DNA of 64,000 nucleotides, from assembly GCA_030248195.1 (NCBI GenBank), contig JASAND010022863.1, positions 38,930-102,929 on the forward strand. The letters are read 5' to 3'. Made by a program: the position numbers and the translations under genes. Origin of the DNA: Trissonchulus latispiculum. Its lineage: Eukaryota; Nematoda; Enoplea; Enoplida; Ironidae. The notes under the pieces were generated by a model. The model saw only the letters and a program-made list of their open reading frames with translations, did no database searches and was not told the DNA's origin. The first letter of the stretch is position 1. Each line of letters opens with the position of its first letter. Below are positions 12,201 through 22,691 of this stretch, piece after piece.

Positions 12201-15200
12201 TATTCTAGCACACTGATTTTTCACATGCCTTATGGTGGTAACCTTTACCTATTATTATCTTGTTAGCGAAACCATGAACCTGTTCACTATTGATTATTTT
12301 GGCCTAATTCGGCTTCTAGCGGTTTCTACAGACTGTCAAACATGGGCTCACGAACATTCGGACTTAGAGAATTTTTGAGGGTCCCAACATAGAAAATTGT
12401 CAAAAAGTCGTCTAAAATGGCGTTTTCCGGCCATTTGGTGGTGCGCTCATATAGTAAATCGGGGTCGCTGAAAACGATGAGCATATCGCCGAAACCGACG
12501 GATGTGACCCTCGGGCTGCATGGCGCCTGTGGTTCCTCGCCCAGGGTCAAAGTTGGGAAAAGTCGCTAAAAACGGCTATTTTCGGCCATTTGGTGGTGCC
12601 CATATATAGTAAATCGGGGTCGCTGAACACGATAGGCATGTTTGCTTCTCCGTGTGGTGCCGCTATTGCGCTGCACTGCGATGCGGCAGCCGCAGCGACG
12701 CTGCAGGTGCAGCACCGTGCAGCACGCCCTGTAACTTGAAATGGACAAGTTGAAACTGCCTGAAAGCTTGCCCTTATATAGTAAGTCGGGGTCGCTGAAC
12801 ACGATGAGAGTATCCTCGTCGCTGTGTGGTGCTGCAATCGTTCTGCGCTGCGGCGCTGCAGGTGCAGCACCGTGCAGCACGCCCTGTAACTTGAAATGGA
12901 CAAGTTGAAACTGCCTGAAAGCTTGCCCTTATATAGTAAATCGGGGTCGCTGAACACGATGAGAGTATCCTCGTCGCTGTGCGGTGCTGCTATCGTGCTG
13001 CGCTGCGGCGCTGCAGGTGCAGCACGCCCTGTAACTTGAAATGGACAAGTTGATACTGCCTGAAAGCTTGCCCTTATATAGTAAATCGGGGTCGCTGAAC
13101 ACGATGAGAGTATCCTCGTCGCTGTGCGGTGCTGCTGTCGTGCTGCGCTGCGGCGCTGCAGCCGCAGCACGCTCTGTAACTTGAAATAGACAAGTTGAAA
13201 CTGCCTGAAAGCTTGCCCTTATATAGTAAATCGGGGTCGCTGAACACGATGAGCATATTGTCGACGCCGTATCTCGTCTGGTTCAACTGGTTCAACCGTG
13301 AACCAGTTCCTGGTTCAAGATGCTGGGGTAGCATTTAGTTTAACAGTATGCGTTAATGTTATGGTCAATAAACCATATTAGCACATTACACATTCCCTCA
13401 TTCCCAAAAATGAAATAGGACAAGTAGGAAAAATGCTCCTTGCAGTCGCATGAAAAATACAATATGAGCCAGAAGGACAGCATTCAATTCGGGAAAAGAC
13501 AAGATTTAAAATGTATAATATGAGCCAGCATTTACTTATGTAAAGGACAAGATTTAAAAGTTTAATATGAGCAGCTCCCTTTCTCGGGCTCATATTGACG
13601 CCGCACGGACAGCCCGCAGGGAGTGGTTTCTCTTTATCTTCGTCGTGTCTTGCTCATATGATTCTGATAGGTTATTCAGTCAGACATATATATATATATA
13701 TATATATACTTTATTGAATACACCAGATCTGTGACAGAAGCTAATGGAATATGACAGCTAGCTAATGGTATATATATGCTGGCTACAATGACAAAAAGGA
13801 CTTGCTGAAAAGTGCGTTATGTAAAAATACCCCAGATTATGGTTGCGTAAATATATAATACGTAATTACGTAAATAGTGTGATATTATCAATAGTCTAAG
13901 TAGCATGTTAAGTTACTCTGTGCAGGCTCCTGGGGGGGGGGCGGCTCTGAGCAGTGTCTATTTTTACACTTACTCTAATTTTATACGTTGGCATCGATTA
14001 AGTTGCGTACACAACATCGTTCCCAAGGCGTCAATATGAGCCCGAGAAAGGGAGCTGCTCATATTAAACTTTTAAATCTTGTCCTTTACATAAGTAAATG
14101 CTGGCTCATATTATACATTTTAAATCTTGTCTTTTCCCGAATTGAATGCTGTCCTTCTGGCTCATATTGTATTTTTCATGCGACTGCAAGGAGCATTTTT
14201 CCTACTTGTGTATATATATATATATACTAAAAGAATTTCATTGCATAAGCTTTCACTAAGTATACGTATATTCTATCTCGGATAGGACTGAAACGTATGA
14301 ATACAGAAATTCGCGCCGAAGGCGCGAAACTTTTTGGAATTTTCTGCAAAAAGTACCTAAAACACTTTTATTTATTATCAGAGATAACTGAAAATTTCTA
14401 CTCAAGGTCAAAAATTTTTGCGGAACTTTACGCAGAGCTCCGAAAAAAAGTTGCAGAATTTTCAAAAAAGTGCGGAATTTCGCAGTTTTTTTTCGGAGGA
14501 GCCCCCAGAAGTCGAAGAATTTTTTAAACACTAACCTTCTAAGAAATTAATATTGGCTAATTTTTGCACAAATAATGGCTAAAGTTACCTTGAAATTTCA
14601 ACTGCCAAATCGAACTAAAGATAATCTTGCTAAAGAAACTTCGCCCTAGAGGTGGATTTTCTAAGAAATTATTAAATTAAGTTAAATGCAAATATAAATA
14701 AAATAAGTAAAAATAGAAATGTTAAGCATAAGAGTACGTAGGTACATAGTTGCGGAACGATTAACCAAGTTAAGATAAGTGGCCAAAGCCTGAAGGAGAA
14801 AAACTGTAGGGATAAGAGCGGGGGGTCTGGGGGGCGATAGCCCCCCAGCAAAGTTAGAGCTTTTTTAAAGATTTGAGATGCTCAGGAATTTTTTCTGGAC
14901 ACTTCTCTATAAAAAATTTAGCTGTGTCTACCTTGTGTCCAGCTAAAAATTTTTGTGTCCAGCTAAGAAAATTTGTGTCTGGACACGCTCCTGGACACAA
15001 AAAAAACCGTGCATTGGCCGCATCTATATTCTATAGGTACCCTTGTTATCGTGCATTACTGTTAAGCAGCATCCACTTTTTAAACAGTCTAAATATATAT
15101 AGTCAAGCGGGAAAAAAACCCACTTTTTTTTCTTGGACCAGAACTTTCGACTGGTTTGGGTTAGCACGACTTTGATACTATATTTAATTAGGGTTTGCCC

Positions 15201-18200
15201 TAAGCTTTCGAATGAGGTATAGTTTGTCTCCCTAGACCCTGCCGTTATGGAGAAATTAAAGTTTTCCGTGTCGGGAAAAAAAACCCAATGCGGGAAAAAA
15301 ACCCATCGGCGGGAAAAAAACCCACCCGGATTTTTTGCTGGAAGCGTGCCAGAACAATTTTGACGGTGCCATTCGAAAGAGCGGGTTGTTTTTAGTAGGT
15401 CTACATCGAAAAATACCAACATCTTTGAAAATTTTCAGAAAAAAATTGAATTTTGAAAATTTTGTATGTTTAACACGTAAACATAGGCAAATTTTGGAAA
15501 TTTTTAAAAATTGTTTATTTTTGGCAGTTTAAGAATCCTATCGTGTAGAAAACGTGTTTTTCCTGTAGTTAGAGCCAAACTAGACCCATTTTAAGGCAAA
15601 AATAAGCATTTTTGGCCAAAATTGAAATTTTGGCTTGAAATGGCACCATGTCCAATTTAGACCCCCTGGACCACCCATAACAGAACGAACCCTGGTAAAA
15701 CCTATACCAATTTAATCTATAGGCTCTATTAAACAAATGTATGTATTAGTTTGACCTTTCCTGTTAACGGTTAGAAAAATATTCAATTTTGAAAAGTGGG
15801 TTTTTTTCCCGCCGATGGGTTTTTTTCCCGCCAACTCTAGGTCACCCCCAGGTCGCACCGGAGGGGTTAGAGCAGTGTGGCATATATCATCATGAAGCCC
15901 AACAGATGGCCTACACATACATACTATCCGCTTTGGTCTAGGTCTTTCCAGTAGTTCAGGGTGGCCAGCCAAAGTTTGCCAAATTTCGGCACTTGGACGG
16001 ACCAAAATTTTCGAAAATTTCAAAGTCCCAAAAAATTTGCAGGGAAGCAGTGGGAACAACAATAATGCAGCCTCTAGGGTTATTTTTGACGCTCTTCAAG
16101 ATAGGCTATTAAAATCCTATATAGCTCATACCGGTAAGCCCACACTGGAGGTGGGTTTTTTTCCCGCATATTGAAATGGGTTTTTTCCCGCTTGACTATA
16201 GTGTTACACTAAAGAAATTATGTAAAAAAGGTGACCCCAGGAGAGAACTCCCAACTCAGGTTATAGGTTGGACTGGCGACCCTGGTTGTATCCCAGCCAG
16301 AAACTGTTGTATAAATGGATGTCAAATCGTCTTCAGACCAATGCTAGGATGGCCTCCGCCACTCGGGTCTCCCCACAGCCGGACGCCGATCGTGGAAACC
16401 TGGGGTTGAGGGGACAAACGAACCGGGTTTCGGTGCGTCCCACCACGACACAAGGGAAACTATCTTCCAGAATCAACATTGCTTCTTGGAACGTCCGCTC
16501 ACTACTCTCCCTTGGAGCCAAAGAACTCCTAGCTAGATCTCTAAACGAGAGGAATATTGGCATCGCCTGTCTCTCGGAAACACACAATTGCGGACTCCGG
16601 GAGCACCTCACTCCTAACTCCTGTATTGCCTGGATGTCAGCCCAAACATCCTAAATACAGACTCTATTACAGCGTCCCGTCCCTACGGATGGAAGTGGTC
16701 AGCATGGTGTGGGCATCGCCATCAGCTCTCGCTTAGTGCATGCTCTGCTGGAATTCACACCCGTGTCAGCTAGGGTTGCGACAGCCCGCACAGCAACAGC
16801 ACCCTTCCCAACGACGATAGTCAGCTGTTACGCTCCAACGAATGCTTGCCGACGATCAAACGAAGGACGACTTCTATCAACTGTTAACTGACACTGTCAG
16901 TGCAGTTCCTCGGAGCGACTTCCTACTATTGCTGGGTGACCTAAACGCGACCATCGGTTTACCAAGTTTGCTTCTGAACCTTGCATCGGCGGCCACTCTA
17001 TTGGAATCAGGAACGACAACGGCGACCCTTTTATTTCGTTCCTGTGCCAACATCGTCTGTTTGCCGTAAACACAGCGTTTCTACACAGACGTCGCCATCT
17101 AGAAACATGGGCATCTAACGATGGCTCCACAGTACACGGAAACAGATAGACTTCGTCTGCCTTCGACAGCGGTAGAAATCATCGGTTTTGGGCTGCCGCT
17201 CCTTTTGGGGCACGTCTCTACAGTCTGACCATGCCATCGTTGTCTGCACTTTACAACTTCGATTGTGCAGCAAGAAACCTCACCGTCCTACCACACGCTA
17301 TGCCACCGAAAAGCTGAAAGACCCACGAGTTTTAGAACAATTTCAGGTGGACCTTTCGAACAGATTTCAGGCGCTGTCTGATACCGATGACATCGAAACC
17401 CAATGGTCCACTACCAAAAGAGTTATCCAAGATACGGCTTCCCTCTGCCTTGCTACTACCGCTAGACGCCGGAATGATTGGATCTCGCCGGACACTATAA
17501 ATCTGATGAAGACACGCTTTTCCGGCACCACAGCGCAGGGAACTTTCTGCCAGTATAGCGGAGAGCATAGCAAAAGACAAGAATGCGTATTGGCAGAAAC
17601 AGGTGGAGGTGATGAATAATGCCACACGCCATGGTGACTCCGGTAAACTGTTCAGAACTATACGCGAAGTATCCAGCAAAAGTGCAAGTATTAGTGAGAT
17701 ACTCCGAGAAGCTGACGGATCCATCATCCACAGTTTTCAAAGAAGAAATGAGCGGTGGGCAGAACATTTCCAATCTCTTCTAAACCGGCCCAGTCCCACC
17801 CACCCCCTTTCGACTTCCCATTTGATGGCTTTCTGGACATCTCCTCTGCAGTGCCTACAGAAAGCGAGGTCACAACGGCTATAAGATCCATGAAATCTTC
17901 AAGTGCTCTCGGTGAGGATGGCATAAATGCCAGTATATATACTAAAAGCAATAGGGCCAGCACTGTGGAGTCAGCTGACCTGCCTCGTTCAAAAGATCTG
18001 GCAGACTGAAGTAATACCATCTGACTGGAAGAAATCTGTTCTGGTGCCACTCTTCAAGGAAGGTAGTAAAACAGAGTGCAAGAATTACAGGGGTATCTCA
18101 CTTTTAGATGTTACATACAAGATCGTCGAGGCCGTAATCTTAGATCGAATTCGTAGCGCGGTGGATTTCTGTCACCGTGAGAACCAAGGAGGATTCAGAC

Positions 18201-21200
18201 CGTTTGGGTGCGCGATATTTTTGTTTCTGGACACAACTTTTCTTAGCTGCACACAATGTGGACACAGACCCGATTTTCAAAAACCCAGGTTTTGTACTTT
18301 AGTATTTGCATGGGGTTTTCAGAAAACATAGAATTTCGGTTCGTCAGCATTGAATAGCCATGGGGTGAAAAAACCCACCGTTTTGGGGGGAAACCCACCC
18401 GCCTCCTGGGTCATGGGTTGGAGCTATGAGCTCGAAAACATATACAGCAGCAGAGAGCGCGACTCTTTCTAACCTATGTATGCAAAGATCAAGCCATTTG
18501 GTTCACTCCTGCTCATTATTTGACATTATGAAAATAACACCTACTTTTTGGTTCAACCATAGGTTAACGCGGAGGGGTCTGGGGGGGTCCAAGCCCCCGC
18601 CCTCAACCTAGACAAAGTACAAGCCCTACCGCCGTCGGGGACAAGAGGTAACGATACAATGGACAAGGAGTAAGCAAAAATAGCCGGAAAAAATTAGTTT
18701 TTACACTAACATTTCAAAACATTTGCGGCTTCGCCGGAATTTTGTAGCTAAAATGTTCATTTTTTGGCAAAATCAAGCAAAATTTTTGAATTTTTTCAAA
18801 AATTCAAGATTTTTTGTAAATTTTGCTAAAAATAGCAAATTTTAATGTTTCGAAGAATTTAAAAAATTGATCCTTGAGGTACAAGCCCCCCCCTGAAAAT
18901 GTTTGTTCAAAGTAACCCCCTCAAACTTTTTTGGGGACAAGCCCCCCCAGGACCCGTCCCTATGTTAATGTATGGGTTCAACCAGTGTTTTTTTTTCGCC
19001 GACGGCTTGTGTGTAACGTTACACAACTCTCCAAAACTTTTTGCCATTTTTCAGAAAAAGCGTGTAACTACATAAAAATTCCTAATTTACTCGCGTTTTT
19101 CTTACTACATGAAGACTTTTATTGTAACAAATAATTTCTAATTTTTAAGAAGTAGGTTCTTTATAAGTGAAAATTGAAATCTCAAATATATAGTGTACTG
19201 CAAAAGCTGGTGAAGCTTTACCAAATCAGTTAGACAAAACTATATAAATAAATTATATACAATGCTCATAGCATTCATAGGTATATATGTACATAGCTAG
19301 AGAATTAAAAAAGGAACAACAGGACAACAAAAGCAGACAGGATTTACGTTGGGCAGATTTGCCCAACGTAAATCAAAGTTTTTCTCGTAAGGCCTTCTAT
19401 AGCACAAACCTGTTCTGAAATTTATCTGAACTAAGTGTATATAATATAATGAATGAACAAATATGTGTCTTTACTAACTAATCGTGGATTGGTAAGTCCA
19501 GATAAAGCAAATCCTTGGGCAACACCAAAATTAAGTGTAATACAATGTATAGAGGGGGAATGGGGGGCTTCGCCCCCCAAAACGGTAAACATGTGTGAAC
19601 AAATCAATGCTCATTCGAAAAAGTTCCGACTATTAGGCAAAATTCGTCCAAAATTTTTGTGTAATGTTACACAGTCGCCAAATATTTTTTGCTATTTTCC
19701 AGAAAAAAGTGTGTAATTACACGCGTTTTTGAGCAAAAAAACACTGGGTTCAACCATCCAAAAATGTAACAACTCAACATGGAAACAGTTAGAGACAATA
19801 GCACGGTACTATCGAGCTCCTATGCGGTCTGATTCGCAGAATTTCGCTTACCTGGCTTGCTAGAGTCTAAAACCCCTAAAACCCTTTGTTTATGTGTTAA
19901 ACTTTATGAAACCTGTCCAGTTGATGCCGTATGTTCAACGGCACACGAGTTTTCAAAAAAGGTACTTAGATAGAGTTTTTGGTTTATACCAACTAAAAAA
20001 TGGCTGAATTGTGCATAGAAAGTGTCAGAATTGAGCTACGACAATTTTTAAGACCTGTAAGGGTTGGGTTTATTTTCTCCCCATTTTGGGTTTCCCCCGT
20101 GGGTTTTTCCCAATCAACCTTTTTGCATTATACCTCCCTAACGGTACAACCTAGACAGTACGAGTACGGTAGTACCTATATATATATATCAAGCTCTCGT
20201 CGGCTAACCCTTATGATAAAAAAGTTCTAGCCAAAATCCCTAAATGTGGATTTTCCTCCATTGCTACACTGACTTCGAGATTTAATTGCGCAGGTTCTAG
20301 AAAGATTCCATAAAAGAGGAGTGTTGCAGGTTTACTCACTTGGCTTGCTTTGACAGAAGTCTTATCCAAAATTGACAGTCAGCAGCTCCTCCAGCCATAG
20401 TCGCCACCATGTGATCTCCAATTTCCAATACTTTCAAGACATTCTGTGTGCCTGTAAACGGATTACTTTGCTAAAGAAAACTAACGGAAAAGAACTTATA
20501 CGTACATAAAAATGGTCAGACAAAAAAAGAATCAAATTATTAAAACCTTATCACATAGCTAACCATTGTTACATCCAAATTAGCAACCACGAGCACTTAC
20601 TAACATACTGCCCTGATGACGCCCTGGAGTCCACTGACACAATGATGCCGCCCTTATCATTAGCAGTTGCCGGTTCATAAATAAAGGCCAGGGTTGTAGT
20701 TCCATGGAGAAATTTGAAGCGGCAATCTGAGCAACCAAAGTTTTGTTCCACGAAAGATTTAGCCTAAAGATGGAAACATTTTCTTTATTCCACTGTATTT
20801 TTTGTGTTTTCGCACACTTTTTTAAAAACACACAAAATTTTAAAAAACACACTAAAAAGCACACTCAAATTTTTACCTGAAGAAGTCAATTTTTAGTCAT
20901 TTTTAGCATAATTTTAAGTTTTTTTCGAAAAATGTTGAGCAAAGAAATCTTCTATCATCTTATTTTACTTCTGGTTTTGTCGTCTTACCATATATAGTTG
21001 AACTTAGCATGGCAAAGGCTTCATTGCCATTAGGGACTGTATAATCAATGAAATTACGATTCTAAATTATGTATATATATAAATGGGAATAATAAAATCC
21101 TGTCGAATAGTACACGCGCCAGGGCCGCACCCAAGGGGGTGGGGCTGGGGGGGCCGCCCCCCTGTCAGGTTTCGAAGGTCAGAAAAATTAAGATGCAGAA

Positions 21201-22641
21201 AGGAGGAGAAGCTGAAAAACAAAAATTTTCGCGCCTTCGGCGCGAATTAGCCATTCTTTGTGTGTTTTGGGGGTAGCAATGGGACGGGATCTGGTGGCTG
21301 ACCTTCAATTATGTAGACGTTTCTTTATGCTTACACTTGAGTTATAATAGACATTAGCCGCTAATGTTTTCAAATCATGGTTTTTCTGCATATGATTGTG
21401 CATACAAGAAAGTAAAATGCTCCTCCGGAGCATGGAAAAGTAATATGGGTGGATGTGGTGAGGTTGCGAAATAAAGAGAGGACTAGCTTGAAAATGCTTA
21501 ATATGGGGCTAGGTTCTAAAAGAAGAGAAGACTAGGTTGTGGGCGAACTAATATGGGCACAGCGTCGCCGAACAACCCATATTCGCGGGCTTGCACGCTT
21601 CGCTTCAGCGTTTGTCACATATACGTATATAGAACGGTCAACATTGGAGTAAAAATGTTGAATACATCGGTAATCTGCAAGATATATATAGTAGTTGTTT
21701 GCCAGGGCAGTTTTAGGCTAGCTATATACCTTAAATTTAGTTGGACTATGACAAGTATCGGACAGAAACATGGGGATGCGGCGGTAAAATTATTGGTTCA
21801 ATCCGGCAGGGTTGCAGTCAAGGACAATCGCTATAAAATTATTCTTTAAATATGCTGTCTGTATAAATGCATAAAATGAACAGTAAGCTTAGACTTTCTC
21901 GAAGGAAAAGTCTGACAATATAATACATGGAAGTACGAATAGGCGGACATAAGGAACGGATATAGACGAATTCATTTCATTCCATCCAAGAAATCCAAGA
22001 ATGTATAATATTTACATACCGCGAATATGGGTTGTTCGGCGACGCTGTGCCCATATTAGTTCGCCCACAACCTAGTCCTCTTTTCTTCTAGAACCTAGCC
22101 CCATAATAAGCATTTTCAAAACTAGTCCTCTATGATTTCGCAACCTCACCCCACCCACCCATATATCGTCGGCTTATTGCTAAATGGCATTATACGCAAA
22201 TTTGCCATTTCGAGAAAAACGGATTTTTCGTTTAATGCACTTTTGCATGAAGGATCTTTCATGCTATTGCTAATAGGCATTATGCAAATGAGTATTTTAA
22301 CACGTCTTTATAGGCCTATAATGCATTTTTGCAGGAACACTTTAGTAAAAACGTATTATAATGCAATATTGTTTTATTCTATATATATAGCATTATTAAT
22401 GCTGTGCTATGTAATGCGCTTTTGCATTCGCCAATGATCAACCTTTGCATGAAATAATAATCACTGTTTACCAAAGACAAGTTAAAAAGATTACCGATAA
22501 GCCACGGGGGATAGCAAATTTCAGATTTCCTGGAGTCGGTAAAGCCATCAGCAAATTTGGATCAGATGAAGGACACACGGATTCACGGTCCTTCTCTTTC
22601 AACATCAACTTATCAAAGCCACAAACACTAGCCAACGCCAT
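6201..22641 (-). CDS. PSMB5: Proteasome subunit beta type-5 (20S core, chymotrypsin-like activity)
   Basis: Six coding exons: 22641-22495, 20763-20601, 20451-20340, 8521-8392, 6878-6674 and 6319-6201. They sum to 876 nt (291 residues plus TAA), and every junction is in phase with GT/AG borders. The product is the N-terminal-nucleophile threonine protease of the 20S proteasome that cleaves after hydrophobic residues. The start MALASVCG resembles animal beta-5 N termini. The ATG has A at -3 and G at +4. A propeptide of about 70 residues ends at HGTTTLAF, making Thr71 the catalytic Thr1. Asp94 and Lys110 match Asp17 and Lys33, and MAGGAADC and YRDTGSGG (Asp166 and Ser169 equivalents) are present. 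[14 protein letters not shown] and NLFHVTADG also match the family. Oddities are seven extra residues between Thr1 and Asp17, and an 11.8-kb intron 3 full of transposons. Identity is secure; exon 1 rests on phase, splice site and N-terminal similarity. Confidence 0.96.
6968..7230. mobile_element. Small multi-hairpin foldback in PSMB5 intron 4
   Basis: Outer arms pair: GCCTGCTTGCAGTCAC near 6972 with GTGACTGCAGGCAGG near 7223, and TAGTCCGAACAG near 7013 with CTGTTCGGACTAAG near 7199. Inside are two perfect hairpins: a 10-bp stem CTGGTTGTCC at 7078-7104 with a 7-base loop, and AGGTTTTG facing AAAACCT near 7140-7160. The layout is cloverleaf-like. No coding capacity is present. Confidence 0.6.
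7459..7510 (-). pseudogene. Decayed duplicate of the 3' end of PSMB5 exon 5
   Basis: Fifty-two bases on the minus strand align without gaps to the last 52 bases of PSMB5 exon 5 (encoding [17 protein letters not shown]). There are about ten substitutions, several of them silent. One change turns the Tyr codon TAC into TAA, and the GTAAGT donor after the exon end is not kept. Upstream the similarity stops where a foldback element begins at 7522. This is a broken exon-duplication remnant, located inside the intron directly before the real exon 5. Confidence 0.85.
7522..8353. mobile_element. CpG-dense foldback with ACGCGCGT word arrays (hAT-like end)
   Basis: The left end reads CAGTGGTTCTCAAGGTGCC, which resembles hAT/Charlie-type terminal repeats. 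The right end reads GGCACCTTAACCGGTG and is its imperfect complement. Both arms carry the same outer block (GTCGCGAACGCAGGTG), then arrays with a roughly 10-bp period of ACGCGCGT plus TC/TA spacers. A second inverted pair of such arrays lies inside (about 7760-7866 against 7995-8100). The word is a perfect palindrome, so each arm can also fold on itself. No 8-bp target duplication was found, so the right end may be rearranged. Confidence 0.75.
8522..10100. repeat. Start of PSMB5 intron 3: repeats with GACGCAA and TGCGCCA words
   Basis: Two blocks (about 8890-9010 and 9915-10080) share TTGCGCCAC, TTACGCAA and TGGACGC words. Related words recur near 32350 and 34700. Low-complexity A/T-rich filler separates them. 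No conserved protein segment was recognised. Confidence 0.45.
10487..11230. repeat. Tandem array with a 317-bp unit (about 2.4 copies)
   Basis: Unit starts (TAGATGC) fall at about 10487, 10805 and 11122, giving periods of 318 and 317 bp. Each unit contains ACAGATGC or ACAGACGC, TTTGAACATTT or its variants, a TGCAAAA block, and an ACTTCTGG-GGGC hairpin ending in CCCCCAGACC. The copies are clearly diverged. The third is cut off shortly after its hairpin, where the TGTGTCCAGC repeat begins. The array lies within PSMB5 intron 3. Confidence 0.85.
11228..11345 (+). repeat. TGTGTCCAGCTAA word array, plus orientation
   Basis: Three reiterations of TGTGTCCAGCTAA-type words follow GGGTTTTTT, GAAAATCGGGACTGTGTC. 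An inverted copy with the same order of blocks is present near 18215-18300, and a third copy lies near 14885-15003. This is a dispersed repeat with a word-array terminus. The AT-only tract just downstream (11346-11390) is almost pure TA/AT. Confidence 0.7.
11346..12440. other. Intronic AT-rich DNA
   Basis: It contains the TATAAT-type low-complexity tract and one inverted half of the CCCCCCAGAAG hairpin family near 11615. It has no recognisable gene or clear element border. Confidence 0.4.
12447..13260. repeat. Tandem repeat array with a 145-172-bp unit (about 6 copies)
   Basis: The core ATAGTAAATCGGGGTCGCTG recurs at about 12451, 12606, 12778, 12933, 13078 and 13223, so the period drifts through 155, 172, 155, 145 and 145 bp. 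Units also share a GCTGCAGGTGCAGCACC palindromic block and CTTGAAATGGACAAGTTG. The array is GC- and CpG-richer than its surroundings. A minus-strand frame stays open for more than 600 nt across units that are not multiples of three. That shows the unit is open in several frames, not that it is a gene. Confidence 0.9.
13417..14212. mobile_element. Foldback element with near-identical 190-bp arms
   Basis: Arm 13417-13606 and arm about 14027-14212 are reverse complements with very few differences; both translate to the same 58-residue string. The arms contain repeated TAATATGAGC / GCTCATATT words. The spacer has TA runs and a G10 tract near 13932. Near-identity of the arms suggests recent mobility or arm conversion. 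Confidence 0.85.
14310..14328. repeat. TTCGCGCC-GAA-GGCGCGAA mini-hairpin
   Basis: A perfect 8-bp stem with a three-base loop in otherwise AT-rich DNA. The same or complementary hairpin occurs at 21228-21246 and 24735-24751. Confidence 0.75.
15095..16200. mobile_element. Inverted-repeat element with GCGGGAAAAAAACCCA word arrays
   Basis: The ends read TATAGTCAAGCGGG and, at the right, CCCGCTTGACTATA. Words of the type GCGGGAAAAAAACCCA recur at about 15107, 15272, 15291 and 15309, and inverted at about 15796, 15815, 16152 and 16178. The flanks (AGTCTAAATA on the left, GTGTTACACTAAAG on the right) are contiguous in the uninterrupted copies near 32263 and 34607, so this element inserted into that older repeat. 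The insertion site is TA-rich, so the duplication length is ambiguous. Confidence 0.8.
16262..18207 (+). pseudogene. Broken non-LTR retrotransposon (endonuclease plus N-terminal RT)
   Basis: On the plus strand, in shifting frames, an apurinic-like endonuclease is visible: IASWNVRSL, then [32 protein letters not shown] and SDHAIVV, in the usual order. It is followed by a linker with [15 protein letters not shown] and then the first reverse-transcriptase blocks: [42 protein letters not shown] and RENQGGFRP. At least three frameshifts and several stops break it. It ends abruptly at about 18208, where a TGTGTCC-type repeat begins, before the catalytic DD block. It resembles the RTE/CR1 group, but I cannot fix the clade. 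It lies antisense to PSMB5 inside intron 3. Confidence 0.92.
18208..18310 (-). repeat. TGTGTCC word repeat, inverted copy
   Basis: Read on the minus strand it gives GGGTTTTTGAAAATCGGG, GTGTCC, GCAGCTAAG, GTGTCCAGAAAC. This is the same block order as 11228-11345. It truncates the LINE pseudogene. Confidence 0.65.
18983..19746. mobile_element. Non-autonomous hAT-type element, 8-bp TSD GGTTCAAC
   Basis: The 764-bp element starts CAGTGTTTTTTT and ends AAAAAAACACTG. It is bounded by perfect 8-bp repeats GGTTCAAC at 18975-18982 and 19747-19754. CAGTG-type ends with an 8-bp duplication are the hAT signature. Subterminal blocks near 19008 and 19660 repeat TGTGTAA-GTTACACA. A GGGGGGC-TTC-GCCCCCC hairpin sits at 19562-19578. 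There is no transposase. Confidence 0.9.
19755..20339. other. End of PSMB5 intron 3
   Basis: Nothing was recognised except two GGGTTTNYCCC-type words near 20070-20110, related to the element at 15095-16200. Confidence 0.4.
21452..22165. mobile_element. Foldback element in PSMB5 intron 1
   Basis: Arm 21452-21592 and arm 22020-22165 are near-perfect reverse complements. Both carry reiterated AATATGGG-type words (AATATGGGTGG, AATATGGGGCT, TAATATGGGCAC). The middle of about 430 bp is unrelated AT-rich DNA. The design resembles the 13.4-kb foldback with a different word. Confidence 0.85.
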
Positions 22642-22661
22642 GCTTAATATACAGCGCCAAG

Positions 22662-22680
22662 ACTAAATATTTAAACAGAA
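22662..22680 (-). promoter_or_regulatory. Putative 3' splice site just upstream of the PSMB5 ATG
   Basis: On the minus strand a pyrimidine-rich stretch (CCTGTTCTGTTTAAATATTTAG) ends in AG 21 bases before the ATG. It could be the acceptor of a 5' UTR intron or of a spliced leader. This is inference from sequence shape only. Confidence 0.4.
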
Positions 22681-22691
22681 CAGGTGTGTAT

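Noticed and set aside
12547..13170. 207-residue minus-strand open frame as a gene
   Set aside because: It is a translation of a tandem array whose unit length is not a multiple of three; the same DNA word appears in different frames along it.
16268..16654. Separate gene for the endonuclease-like frame
   Set aside because: It is the start of a LINE whose later endonuclease and RT blocks follow in other frames.
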